From the NCBI GenBank assembly GCA_011033025.1, contig WFMF01000251.1, forward strand, positions 186,001 through 250,000: DNA of 64,000 nucleotides. Direction: 5' to 3'. Shown piece after piece: positions 34,201 through 47,500 of the stretch (positions are counted from its first letter, which is position 1; every line of letters begins with the position of its first letter). The translations under genes were made by a program, and so were the position numbers. Origin of the DNA: Beroe forskalii (taxonomy: Eukaryota > Ctenophora > Nuda > Beroida > Beroidae). The notes below the pieces were generated by a model. It was not told where the DNA came from. It saw nothing but the letters and a program-made list of their open reading frames with translations, and did not search any database.

Positions 34201-37200
34201 ACAAGAAACTTACGACTTACGATGACAGACTTCTGGGTAACCAAATGGATATCTTACTGACGAAATCCTCCTCTCCGCTCTTCCTGATCGCTGCCTCGGA
34301 AGCGCTCCGGAAGTTCGGAATCTTCGAGAAAGTCTCGGAGTACATCAAATCACTCCCCAATACGATCACCGAACTCTTCAGGTAAACAAAATTTAATTCT
34401 ATTATTGGCAATGTACTAATCTGTGAAATAGTGCTGCCCTAAAAATCAATAATGATGATATTCTGACTGTATCGACCTGTGTAGTTATGTTATTTCACAA
34501 TTTTTTCTAAGCTTAAAGTATCGAACTCTTCAGTTTCCTGGTGGACGAGTGGTGCGTGGAGTACGGTAAGATGTTCACTGAGGACGTGTGTGGACTAATC
34601 GCACTGTCGAAGGACGGACTTCTGGAGAACCAAGTTAATGATATCCTGGCTTTCAAAGAGGAGAGAGAAAAGGGCGGGAGTGGGTTCCTCTACGAATCCT
34701 CATTTTCTCGGATCTACGATTCGTTAAGTAGTTTCCTAGCAGCTGGAGGGGGTGGGTATCTCCGGTTTTTCCATGACCAACTCAAATACACGATCCGAGA
34801 TAAGTTCCTGGACAGCGAGTTCACGAAACAAACCCATGAGTTAATGGAGGATTTCTTCATGTCCGTGATAAGACCCCAACTCTGTCCCAAACCTGAAACT
34901 AAGACTCCTGACTACTACGCTCATGTGCTGAACCAAGTGGTGTTTCACCAGATTCAAGCATCCCAAGGAGGTTCTCTGGAGGGTGTGAAGGAGACTCTGA
35001 GAAATATTTACTTCGTTAGAGAACGGGTTATCGCGGGGCAACAGAATATTCTAAACGATGATTATCTGCATGCCATAGCCACTGCAAGTGATGCTGAGGA
35101 TGTCCGGGCTCTGAAGCTCTGGGCTAAGTTCGTTCAGCTCTACTCTCCAAATATAAAAGAGAGCCCTGATTTTGCCCACAACATGGCGCTGAACCAAGCA
35201 CCATCCTCGGTTGTTCATCAGGATACGGCACTGCTCCAAGCTCCTGCAAAGAGCAACGGATATCCCCTCATTTGGGACAATATTCCAGAAGCAGACGACC
35301 CGATGTCAGTTAAAATCACCTCCGCCGGTGTGGACTGCGTCGCCTCGACTGTGAAACGTGACGTTATCATCGTAGCGACAGGTGACTAGCAAACTATCGG
35401 TTTATACCAAACAACTGGATACCATTTTTCTCAATATTTTTAATCTCAATATTCGGTTATTGTTTCGGTTGGTTTATAAAGCCGGTTGACCGGTTTTTCG
35501 TATTCGGTTCGGTTATAACCGGTCGTATATCCTACACTTACAGGTGACTCGGCCATGACTGATGACATTCGGTTAACCGGTCGTCTATCCTATTCCCACA
35601 GGTGACTCGGCCATGATATTCGACCAGAGCAGCGGGGAGACGCTCCACAAACTCCTCGTTACAGCGTACTCGGTGTGCCTGACACCGGACGAGGAGAGGC
35701 TGCTCGTGGGGGACCAACGAGGCCTCGTCCACTGCTTCGATGTGGACTCAGGTAGTGATTTCAATCTATACTCAAATACTGTATAAACCATATTTTGTAT
35801 TTCACGTTGTATCTTACTATTCAAATTGAATGTTCCCCAAGAACTGACATTCAGTCTTGCCCCTGGTTTTGCTGGTTTTGGGCTTCTGTTATTATTCAGT
35901 CAATCTCATTCTCAGTATTTTATCAATTTTTGTTGTTTACTTGCCTCCCTGCTTGCAATTCATTTATCATCAGGGGCTCTGGTGTGGACAAGCGAGGATC
36001 TGATGAACGGATGCGTGGTTTGGATTGGGTTTGACGGAGAGGGGAATGTCTTGGCAGGCACGGGGCATCACCAGAAAACTATCTGTTGGGATAACCACAA
36101 CGAATCTGATGTTATAATGAAGCTGAATGGGATCACGCCCGAAACATCCCTAAAGTTCTCCTGTGATGAACCAGCCTGGCACTACACTTTCAACAAAGCT
36201 TCAGGGAAAATGGCGAGCACTCACAAGGGCCATGTGGCTATCTGGGATATTGAAAAGGGCGAGAAGTTGTTTCAGGAAGAAGATGAGGGTGGAAGTGGAT
36301 GTATCTACTGTATCGACACCCATCCTACGGACAGCGTCATTATTTCAGGTACTTAATTCAGAAGCATTTCATAAATAAACTTTTTCGCCCGGTTCCTTAA
36401 TTACATGCATTCTTAATTTCATGAAATTAGACGTTTCTAATTTAAAAATGTTAGTCTCCTTTTTCTTATAATAATTGGTTCGACTAATTGAAGACTAACA
36501 GTAAGGTTTTGGAATAAATAAAATGGAAGAGTAATTTACATTTCAAAGTCTGCGCTGAAACTTAACTTTCCTAACTTATATTGGAATCTAAAGGGGGGTA
36601 AATTCTACTCGCAACAGCTGCTTAAATATAATATGCACCGTGATTTTTCCTCCCTCAAATCACGTCAAACGAACCGTGTTAAAACTGTTATCAAATCACA
36701 TACTAGTCTTATGACCACTGCTACTAGCGTCCTAGCGCTTATCAAATACTCAAAAAACTTAAAACATTAACCATTGCCGGTTTCTCAAATTAAGCTTAAA
36801 TTTCCAAACATGACCGGTCTTAATCTAGAATTTTATTCACATTACTGAAACGGAACTAGAACTTCTACTACGGAGCTTACAAAAAGATTCTTCATTTCTT
36901 TTTTTCCTGACGATTAATTTCATTCAAACTAAAATTTTCAGGTAATAGCGAGCTGAAAGTGACGGAGTGGCAGATCGAGGAGGATCATTTGGTGTTGTTA
37001 AGACAGATTGAGTTGCCTTGTCTCAGCGGGTGGGCGTACGGCGGTGTCTGGAGCTGCAGGTGAGTTGATAGAATGACTAAGAAACAGCGCGCAGTCGCGC
37101 ACACTTAAAAACAGTGCGCGCGACCATAGAAACAGTGCGCGCGCACATAGAAACAGTGCGCGCGCACTTAGAAACAGTACGTGCGCACTTTGAAACAGTG

Positions 37201-40079
37201 CGCGCGCACTTTGAAACAGTACTGCAGGTTAGTGAGCTGCGTTCGAAAAGGGACTTTTGTTTTTTGAAGCTTTTGCTCCTCCTTTTTGTTATTGAAACAA
37301 AATTGCCGCCAATTGAATTTTTGTTATCAATGAATATTCCTCTTCCAGGTACAGTGGGGATGAAGGAAAGTTCATTTACTGCACGGAACCCCACTCTCAG
37401 AGTATTAAGATCTACGGGCAGGGGGTGAATAACAAGGTGGGAGAGTTGAAGGGACATCCGGAGTGTGTCAACTGCATCAACATTGTACCGGGTGAGTGTA
37501 ATATTGTATACATTTTATGAAATGTCCTCGTTGTATTCTGTGAAGCTGTGAAATGTACATTGTACATTTTATGAGTATGACAATAAAATGTAGTTGACAG
37601 TTGTACATTCTATGATATGACCATACATTTTAAGATTTAACATTCTATGACATTTACATTCATTGTACATTCTATTTCTAGTAAATGTGCATTGGATACA
37701 TTCTATGTAATGTACAGTGTACATTCTAGTAAATGTACAATCATCTCCTCATCTCAACAGGAACGACTAACGAGATCATATCGTGTGACCGAGGCAAGAT
37801 ATCGGTGCTGTGGCAGTTGCCTCAGAAGGAGGAGGATATTGACGCTTGCAAGCAGGAGTTCGATGAAGTGGTCAGTTTTATTGATATCATTCATTTGAAG
37901 CATTCCTTGGGATTTTCATTTGTTGTTGACTTATGGTTCAGTCTCAACTGGGAGTTTGGAGATGGACCTTGGAGTTTCGGATCCCCAGGCTTTGTATTCA
38001 GTTTCACAATCAGTCTTTGCCAGACATTTTGGAGTCGAAAATCAAAAAATCCGTTCGTATAATAACTTTGATTTGGGTTAAAAAGCTTCCTTAACTCCTT
38101 TAAAATTGAACTGCCTAGTAATTCCAAGTCCCCCTTACTTTTTCAGGTGCTGTGGAGTGGTTTCAGCCCTGATAACGCCCACTTCGTGACTGCCACGAGC
38201 AAAGTGGTCCGGCTTTGGGATACGCCCTCTCAGAAGGTCGTAAAGTCCGTGGATTTCCCAGGCTACTACGGTAAGCTGCTTCCCAATCCCATGGGTATTG
38301 ATAATTTGAATTAGGGTAGATAAGCAGCCTTAAAGTTAGCGCTCTGGCAGACTGGCAGACTGTGCTATGATGTCCCAACATAAATTTTCTCGCCCTCTCC
38401 TCCCTAAGGGAGAAGGGGGCCATGCACTCCAACATCTTATGTTTTATCAGGTACACGCGGGTATTTCCATGGTGACGGGTCGTATCTGTTCATTAGCTCT
38501 AAGATGAACGTTACAGTCTACTCCTTCCCGGACCTGGAGGAACTTGCTGACTACCAGGGTAGGTGTGGAGAACTATAGTTGTTATCGGTGACATAATGGT
38601 GACATTTCCGTGGTCGTTAACCGATGAATTACCGCTCACAGTTACTTACTGGTGGCTATTGACTAACCAGGGACATACACTTACAGTTACTCAATAATGT
38701 AAGCCCCAAGTAATGTTATAAATTAAAATAACGAATATCCCCTTCCGCAGTCCTGAAGACGGATGACGGTTCCATGCGTCACTTCACAGTAGCTCAGGAC
38801 GGTTCCCACTTCCTTGCTGCCGAGTGCAGGAACATGGACTCAGACAGTTCCTGTGCTTTTGTGTGGAACTGTGCGGACCCCCTGGCAGCCACGGAGAAAT
38901 TCATTAAAAGGTGCGAATAACTAAAAGTATAACTATATTAAGGACAAACTCAAAGCAAACTTGGCAGAGTGAGAGCTTGAAATGTTCAAAAAATGCTGCT
39001 GGTTTCCGATTATTTTAAATTTGCGCAAATGTGCCATGCAACGCAATTTACTTGTACATATTTTAATTCCGTGCCATTTTTCATTACCCTTGCCGCTAAC
39101 GGGTCCATAATCCTAAATTCAAATTGCAATTTTTACTTTTACTTTTAGCAGACCGAGCGCATTTGACACTTGTTCTATATTTAACAATAACACTCAATCT
39201 CTAATTTGATTTTAATGTTAACCCTTCCACCTTCAGCGACTACGGTGGCCGCCTGTTCGCGTCCGACATCTCCCACGACTCAACTCGAGGCCTGATTGGC
39301 GGGCACGGCGGGTCACGTGTGATCAGCATGACCAATGGGGACACGCTGGTCAGCGTGCCGGACCACGGGTTTATGTTCGTGGCGTTCGTTCCGGGGAGCT
39401 ACGAGTTCGTGGTTGATGGTAGGTTTACTTTTAGCTTTGAGCCTGTTTTAGACTTATACTTATAGTTATAGTGGTAAATTAAAATATGATCGAATTTGAA
39501 ACAATCAATGGTTTTAGATTTAGATTAATTGGACTGCGGCGACAGCCTAAGGCTAACTGCTAGTGCTAAGCTTATGAACCTCAACCAGACACTTTCAGTT
39601 TTACTAAGACTGAGACCCGATTTTTCTGCATGTTAAAATCTAAGTTGCATTCACTGTTCATAACCAATGGTTATTAACCATTGTTCAACTTCATCATGGC
39701 GATACAGTCAAACTATAAATCACTCATCTCTAATCATTCAGGTGGAAGTGCTTTCTACCGATACGAGGAATCAGGAGACCTAACCGCTAGCTTCTTCGGG
39801 CACCAAGGATCAATCAACGACGGCTGCTTCAGGCTCGGTTTCAACAGCGGAAAGGACGGAGAAGACGGATCAGAGGACGGAAAAGACGGTTCAGAAGACC
39901 AAATTATCACATGTTCATCCGACGGAACAGTTCGGATATGGGACTTGGACTCGGCCGAGGTTCTGTACACGTTTTTCAATCACCGCTCGCAAAACATGAA
40001 AATGGTCGATGTAAACAGTGCTGGGGATATGGTTCTTGCACCGAACTCCAATGGCATGCTGTATATTTTGACCACGTGA
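31205..40079 (+). CDS. NWD1-like DUF4062-NACHT-WD40 protein
   Basis: Fifteen exons join in phase to 1533 codons, close to NWD1 length: 31205-31332, 32187-32931, 33078-33408, 33640-34381, 34534-35381, 35602-35751, 35974-36348, 36942-37059, 37349-37491, 37761-37870, 38147-38270, 38451-38558, 38751-38910, 39237-39418 and 39742-40079. An acidic EEPTDEPTEEPTEP tract precedes DUF4062 (RLFLSSTFIDTQAERD, residue about 94). A NACHT-type NTPase follows, with Walker A GEPGCGKS near residue 413 and Walker B FIIIVDAV near 508. A helical region then leads to WD40 repeats from about 870 to the end (VAIWDIEK, VRLWDTP, VRIWDLDS). Such STAND proteins are ATP-switched scaffolds of the TEP1/NPHP3/NWD1 type. The exact ligand is unknown. 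An in-frame ATG at 31151 would add 18 residues but lies in repeat-like sequence, so 31205 is preferred. Confidence 0.9.
35440..35600 (+). mobile_element. MITE-like sequence and duplicated 3' splice site in NWD1-like intron 5
   Basis: The intron 35382-35601 holds gaccggtt/ggttaaccggtc sequence related to the inverted-repeat element at 56440-56540. Its last 40 bp, including the acceptor and first exon bases (acaggtgactcggccatga), occur twice, at about 35522-35560 and 35582-35618. The 5' splice site also reads acag|gtgact. Confidence 0.65.
37085..37225 (+). repeat. minisatellite gaaacagtgcgcgcgcactt (intron of NWD1-like gene)
   Basis: About seven tandem units of roughly 20 bp with an alternating-purine-pyrimidine GCGCGCGCAC core (Z-DNA-prone). 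The same unit forms the array at 41195-41440, downstream of the gene. Confidence 0.9.
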
Positions 40080-41190
40080 CGTGGGATTAGCCAATGAGAA
40101 GCCGGGAAATCAGGATTATCCAATGAGAAGCCGGAAAATGCTGAATCCGGCAACTTTTAGTTTTAGTTAGGACGTGTCGACTTTCACTTGTGATTCCGGA
40201 ACTGCGATACGGGTACTTAAAGTTAAAAAGTTAAAAGTAAGGTGGTTTCATCGTTCCGCGACCATGAAAAAACGCACACAATTTTACGATGACTTCCGCC
40301 CACATTCAAAACAGCATGCGCGAGCATCAGCAATGGCGTGCGTTTTTCATTTGATCAGTTCATTCGATCGACGCGGAACGATGCAGTTGCCTAAAACTTT
40401 TGTGGCTCAGTAAGTTGATTATTATTATTTTCTGGTCGAGCTTCAGCTACTGCTAAAAAAAGCTCGCTGAATAAATCCCGTTCTTAAATTGGAATAATTT
40501 GGTAATATGGGCTTTGTTATACTTACAAGTTATGCGGAATATTCTCCTTCGTAGTCGTACCCCACATACCCCCACAAGGCATATTTTGCTTCACTAATGA
40601 TAATGAAAGTTAAGGTAGATTAAAATGGATTATAGTGCGGAAACGGAACCGTTGATTTCTTTTATTGCCAAAATTTCCGGTTCCTCCCTTAATTCTGAAG
40701 AATATCAAGGCAGATCGTTCAATTCATCAAATTTCGGGTGAATATTCCGCGATAACAGTAATAACAGGAAAACTCTTTCATATTTTGGAATAATAGAATT
40801 AGAAAGATACATTGTATAATTACAAATACAAATACAACACGGGAGGTAAATTTTGATTTTATTTTTAGCAATAACAGAAAAAATCCCTTTAAGCATTTAC
40901 TTTTAAATTAGCTGCTAAATTAGCACAAGATTTAGATACAAATTGTTTTTGAAAATACAAGTAAATAATTCATATTTAAGTTACGACACATATAATTATA
41001 ACTGTAAATTTGAAGTTTTACGCTTGCGTTCTGTTTTTAGATATTTTGATCAACCGTATTTGATAGTTTTAATTGTCCATGAGGGAGTCTATGATGGGCA
41101 CCACTCATTCTGATTGCCTTAACATCCCCACTACGTCTTTATTGGATCTTCTTTAACTCCTCAAAGCTCCTGAAAGAGACTTAACGGTGA
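40080..41190. other. intergenic, 3' flank of NWD1-like gene
   Basis: A direct repeat (ccaatgagaagccggaaa type) just follows the stop codon at 40092-40135. A 79-codon frame at 40174-40413 resembles no family. The rest is AT-rich with no supported gene. Confidence 0.5.
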
Positions 41191-41194
41191 GTGT

Positions 41195-41440
41195 GCACTA
41201 AGAAACAGTGTGCGCGCAATTAAAAACAGTGCGAGCGCACTTGAAACAGTGTGCGCACTTATGAACCGTGCGCGCGCACTAAAAACAGTGCGCGCACATA
41301 GAAACTATACGTGCGCACTTAAGAACAGTGCGCGTGCACTTAGAAACAGTGCGCGCACACTTAGAAACAGAGCGTGCGCACTTTTGAACAGTGCGCACGT
41401 ACTTAGAAAGCAAGTGCAAGCTTGGAGATAGTGCGCGTCT
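41195..41440 (+). repeat. minisatellite gaaacagtgcgcgcgcactt, second array
   Basis: Around twelve diverged units of the same repeat as at 37085-37225, lying about 80 bp beyond the 3' end of the phosphatase gene. It is noncoding despite an open frame. Confidence 0.85.
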
Positions 41441-41521
41441 ATTTTGTACAAACATTTATGCGCAAAACCATAATCACGTCGCGCGTTCGGCCTCGGCCCC
41501 TCGAAATACTGACACTGGTTT

Positions 41522-44500
41522 TCAGTACTCCTGCTTTAAAGCTCCTTTGTCAAGAGCAGCAAGGTCAATGCGAATAGATCTGATCTTGTTCCTATCAGCC
41601 AGAATGCATGCCGCCTGATTATCCAGCCCACGGTATTCGGAGGAGGAGAAGACTGTCAGCAGCTTCCCTTTTTTCTGGATCTGTAAATAGAGGGAATAAG
41701 TGGGATAGAGGGAATTCCGCTAGAATTGTGAGAATTCTGTAATAGAGTTGTTGAAATATTAGAATATAACCCCGTTAAAATTGTGGGAATTTGGTTTGAT
41801 TTGTGGGAATTTTGTTAGAATACGGGGAATATTCCGATAGAAAAGTACTGGGAAGTCAGAATTTTGGGAATTTGTTAGAATGGTGGGAATTTCATAAGAT
41901 TAGGAGAAATTCCGTGAGAATAGTGGGACTTACGTTACAACAGTGTAAATTTTCATGAATTGTGAAAAAGTTAGGCAAATCTATTAACCTGACAACCGGC
42001 CTTCTTGACTTCATGAGCCCTGATCACATGGGTCAAATTATTCCTCTCCAAGAACTGTTCCAACGCGAAATTACTGAAATACCAGATATTGGGTCCACGG
42101 TCGTTGTTCTCCGTAAACCCATCCTGTTTCTCATTAATCCTCCTCATTTCCTGCTCCTCCAGCTTATCTTCATTTTCAAGAGGATCATTCCAAAGCAACT
42201 CATGTGCGAAATGGGAATTTACGTGGGGATGTTTGATTTTCCGGGGAATCTCGTTAATGGCTTTAATGAATCCGCCGCCGTGTTCAGGAGACGGGATACC
42301 ACCGTGGACACAGAATAGCTTCTTGTCAATTGTTGCTGCGAGGGGCAGATATTCGAAACATCGATTGATCGAATCCCAGACTTTCCTACCCATGGCTTTA
42401 CCGAACTTCGATTCGCATTCTGCCATGAAACTGAATTCCCGTTGGATCCATCTAGTTTCGTGGTTTCCTCTCAACAGGATGAACTTCTTCGGATTAAGAG
42501 CTTTCTGAGCGAAGAGATAGGCTGCAACTTCGACCCCGAAGTCACCCCGGTCCACGTAATCTCCCAGGAACAGGAAGTTTCCGGGGGTCAGAGAGGGTCC
42601 CATGGGCCACAGCAACTTCTCAAAGGAAGACAAATCAGCGTAATTCCCGTGGAAATCACCCAGAATAAACGTAGGAGACGCCAGTCGGATGAGTCTCGGT
42701 TCTGCTGCGAAGATGTTGATGACAGCATTACAGAGTTTGACAATGCTCATCGCTAGATGTCTCGGCTCCACTGTGCCCCAGGAGAACGCTTCCTTGGGCA
42801 GACCCCCGTTATCCGGATCTGCATCCAGCTTCTGCTCAAAGAATCTCAACAAATCGAGCATTTCGTGTGGTGTGCTCGTCGCATCGAAGCTTTCTACGGA
42901 TTTCTTCCTCAGTGCAGCTCTCACTTCCTCGTTCTTCTTACCAACCTGAGGGTGCATTAGGTAAATATTACTAATTAGGTAGTAGTACTAATTAGGTGAA
43001 TATTAGGTAAATATTAGGTAAATATTGGGTGAATATTAGGTAAATTAGTGTTACATACTTTGTGGTTTTAGAGTTTATATTTTCATTAATTATTATTTGC
43101 ATACCTGAAGATGTCGTATATCGAGCGACGAAATTCATTGTCATTAAAGAATCACATCATTTGCATTTGTACTTGTACCATTGAGTCAAAAGATAATAAA
43201 CAAAGTACCCATTAATATTGCCAACCTGAGCTGAGCTGAGTGTCATCAGATCCGGGTTGTAGAAGTGATCTGATCCATACAGCACAGCAAGATCCTTGAC
43301 AAATCCAGCTCGTTGTACGTTCACAGTGTGGGTAGCGAAGTTGTAATCGCCCGGGTGGCCGGGTTTTTTGAGTTCCATGACGGTGTCCAGGTTAGAGTTG
43401 GTGGGGATGGGTTCGAGGGTGTTATCAACTGTTAGAGGACCTGAAATAACCAGGTTTCAGTCCTTTTAAAGAGAGTGTTATCGACTGTAAGAGAACCTGA
43501 AATAAACGCTGTTCAGTGCTTTTAAAGAGGGTGTTATCGACTGTTAGAGGACCTGAAATAAACAGTTGTTGGTTTGTAGGTTTGGGCGAGGAGAAACCTC
43601 AAATTTGATTGACGTTGTCAGACCCGCGCGCAAAAGGGTTCAGACAGCGTCTGGCAACAATCAAAATGGGTTAATGAACCGAGTAAACGAGTCAAGGCAA
43701 AAGCAAGTAAAAAGTCGTACCTCTCTCCAGAGAATCCTTGTCAACTCTAAACATCCTGATCTTATCACTATCCACCAGCACACACGCTGCCTGGTTCCTC
43801 CCTCCCTGGTATCCCGAGGAGGAGAAAACGGTCAGAAGTCGGGAATTCTGCTGGATCTGGAAGCCAGCCTCCTTCACCTCATCAGCGCGGATCATGTGTG
43901 ACAGTTTGTTCCTCTTCAGGAAGGATTCCAGAGCGGATTTAGAGAAGAAGTAGGCGTTTGTCCCGCGTTTGTTGTTCAACAAAAACCCGCCCGATTCAAC
44001 GAGAGCAGCTTTCTTTTCGGGAGCTAGGTCTTCTTCTCGACCCGCAAGAGGTTCAGATAGCATCACCTGAGCATTATAACATTATTTTTTAAACTCATTG
44101 AGATATTCCTGATGACGTTTCGATGAAATTGAATTCGAGAACTAAAGGCCGTTCAGCTCGCTGAGCCAATACAAGTAGAGAATACTGAAAATCATTCACT
44201 CTACTATGGTACAATGCGGGCCATAAATGAATGATTATATCCGCTATTTCAGTTACCTGAGCTGCGATTGGTGATGTTTTGGCAGGTTCACCCAGATCGT
44301 GAGGGATACTATCAAACTCGTAGAGATACCCTCCCTTATGATACGGGGCCGGGAACCCACCGTGGGCACAGAATATCTTATCATCAATCACAGCAGCGAG
44401 GGGCATCACATCAAAACACGTGTTAATCGCTTTCCACACTTTCTGTCCCATGTTAGGCCCGAGTTTAGCGATGCATTCCTTTTTGAAGGTCGATTTCTCC

Positions 44501-47500
44501 TGAGTACTCCTGATTTCGTGGTGACCTCGCAGCAGGAAGAAGGATTTGGGAGATACGAGTTTCTGAGACAGCAGATACGTCACTACTTCCAAGCCGTTGT
44601 CTCCTCCGTCCACGTAGTTTCCTTAAAAGGTACGAAATTTGGGGAGTTTTTTAAAAAAATCCCCACAAGATCTCGATATAATGTCATCATCATACGTTAA
44701 CATGTGCAATGTTACAAAAAATATCCCCAAATTTCGTGCCCCCAAAATTCCGATCCCCGGAATCATTGTCCCATGTAAATTCAACGCGTATAGTTACCCA
44801 GGAAGAGGAAGTTGCTCGGTGTACACTTGGGTCCAAGCCGCCAGAAAATCCGCTCGAACGCCGCCAAATCCCGGAAGTTGCCGTGGAAATCCCCGAATGT
44901 ATAGGTGGGACTGGAGATGAGGAGGAGGCGGGGTTCTTGGAGTAGGACATTCCGGGCCTGCTCAGCGATACTTAGAATACAGGCTCCGAGGAGAGTGGGG
45001 TCGACATTACCCCACTTGAACGCTCCCTGGCAATTAATATTAATAATTAATAATAGTCGACAATTCGACATTACCTCAATTGAACGCTCCCTGGGATAGA
45101 GGAGAAAACTTATCTTTACATCCGATCAATAAGACATATATCAAGAAATATTAAGTTGGTTATTTTATATTTCAATTTCATATCTATAATTCACATCAGT
45201 AATATTATATTTTGTGATTTATCTAGTTCAGAGCATGACTGTTAGGAATCGGACAAACCATTGACTGCAATTTATCATATATTTTATTAATTATATTAAT
45301 CAAGTTACTGGTACCTTGGGTTTACCCTGGTTCCTCGGGTCGCATTCCAAGGGTTCTCTGAAGAGTCGGAGAAGTTGGAGCATTTCATTAGGGTTACTGC
45401 GTTCTCGGAACGCCTCACGGGACTGGAGACGCTCCAGTTGGGTTTCTAGCGTGTCTACCGTGGCACTCTCGCACACCTAGGAGTGTTATTAGGTGTTATT
45501 AGGTGTTATTAGGTGTTATTAGGTGTTATTAGGTGTTATTAGGTGTTATTAGGTGTTATTAGGTGTTATTAGGTGTTATTAGGTGTTATTAGTAATAAAC
45601 TTCACGGCACTGGAGACGCTCCAGTTGGGTTTCTAGCGTGTCTACCGTGGCACTCTCGCACACCTAGGAGTGTTATTAGGTGTTATTAGGTGTTATTAGG
45701 TGTTATTAGGTGTTATTAGGTGTTATTAGGTGTTATTAGGTGTTATTAGTAATAAACTTCACGGCACTGGAGACGCTCCAGTTGGGTTTCTAGCGTGTCT
45801 ACCGTGGCACTCTCGCACACCTAGGAGTGTTATTAGGTGTTATTAGGTGTTATTAGGTGTTATTAGGTGTTATTAGTAATAAACTTCACGGCACTGGAGA
45901 CGCTCCAGTTGGGTTTCTAGCGTGTCTACCGTGGCACTCTCGCACACCTAGGAGTGTTATTAGGTGTTATTAGGTGTTATTAGGTGTTATTAGGTGTTAT
46001 TAGGTGTTATTAGGTGTTATTAGGTGTTATTAGGTGTTATTAGTAATAAACTTCACGGCACTGGAGACGCTCCAGTTGGGTTTCTAGCGTGTCTACCGTG
46101 GCACTCTCGCACACCTAGGAGTGTTATTAGGTGTTATTAGGTGTTATTAGGTGTTATTAGGTGTTATTAGGTGTTATTAGTAATAAACTTCACGGCACTG
46201 GAGACGCTCCAGTTGGGTTTCTAGCGTGTCTACCGTGGCACTCTCGCACACCTAGGAGTGTTATTAGGTGTTATTAGGTGTTATTAGGTGTTATTAGGTG
46301 TTATTAGGTGTTATTAGGTGTTATTAGGTGTTATTAGTAATAAACTTCACGGCACTGGAGACGCTCCAGTTGGGTTTCTAGCGTGTCTACCGTGGCACTC
46401 TCGCACACCTAGGAGTGTTATTAGGTGTTATTAGGTGTTATTAGGTGTTATTAGGTGTTATTAGGTGTTATTAGGTGTTATTAGGTGTTATTAGGTGTTA
46501 TTAGTAATAAACTTCACGGCACTGGAGACGCTCTAATTGGGTGTCTAGCGTGTCTACCGTGGCACTCTCGCACACCTAGGAGTGTTACTTACTTACTTAC
46601 TTTGGGGTGGAACGGTATTATTCGGCCGAAGCCTTACAAACCGTGCCGTCAGGAACAACCTCTGCTGGCTGAGCCTAAGGCTCCCTAGGAGTGTTATATT
46701 ATACATGGATACACGCCAATTTCGGGATACTTCCGAGGGCGCAGCCCGAGAGATGTATCCGGTTGTGGCCCGCGAGTCCTTAAAGGGCGAGGGCGTATTG
46801 AACTTAGAAGACATTGGAGTTTTATTAGCGTTAGTATTGAACTTAGAAGACCTGAGAACGCCTTCTGAAATTTCTAAATTGCCATTTGTACGTTATAACT
46901 GACAGTGATACCAATCTAACAGTTGGGAGGTTACAGCTGTTTCACACTCTTATACACTCCCAGCAGAGTTCTTTGCAGTGCAATGCTGCCACCATCTCTT
47001 GCGTAAGCGTGAGGTCAGTGGATTTTGCACAAAAAAACTCCGAAACACGCCTTTAAGATCAAGACATTTCTCGGAAATTCTGAAGATGATCTTCAGAATT
47101 TCCCAGTATATTAACTCAGCCTGAGAGGCAGTAAATGAAGTTCATGAGGTGGCTCATTCAAGTGAGGAACATCTGGTTCCAATTCCTTCAATCTTACGAA
47201 TTATCTGATTGCAATTCAAGGAATATTAATTCGCCGAACAGTTAATTCGTAGCCACCTGTGGCAAAAATGGAGGGAGTGTAGCCTGAGAGAGAAAGTGAG
47301 AGCACAAAAAATTTTGCACAAAAAAACTCCGAAACACGCCTTTAAGATCAAGACATTTCTCGGAAATTCTGAAGATGATCTTCAGAATTTCCCAGTATAT
47401 AACTCAGCCTGAGAGGCAGTAAATGAAGTTCATGAGGTGGCTCATTCAAGTGAGGAACATCTGGTTCCAATTCCTTCAATCTTACGAATTATCTGATTGC

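Noticed and set aside
37077-37457. 126-codon frame with repeated TVSKCAR
   Set aside because: Translation of the intronic GC-rich minisatellite and adjoining intron on the wrong strand.
45480-46560. CRISPR-like alternation of repeats and spacers
   Set aside because: The spacers are themselves a decamer array of variable copy number and the repeat is exon-derived.
46485-46902. Plus-strand frames after the higher-order array
   Set aside because: No recognisable domain; frames start inside the array.
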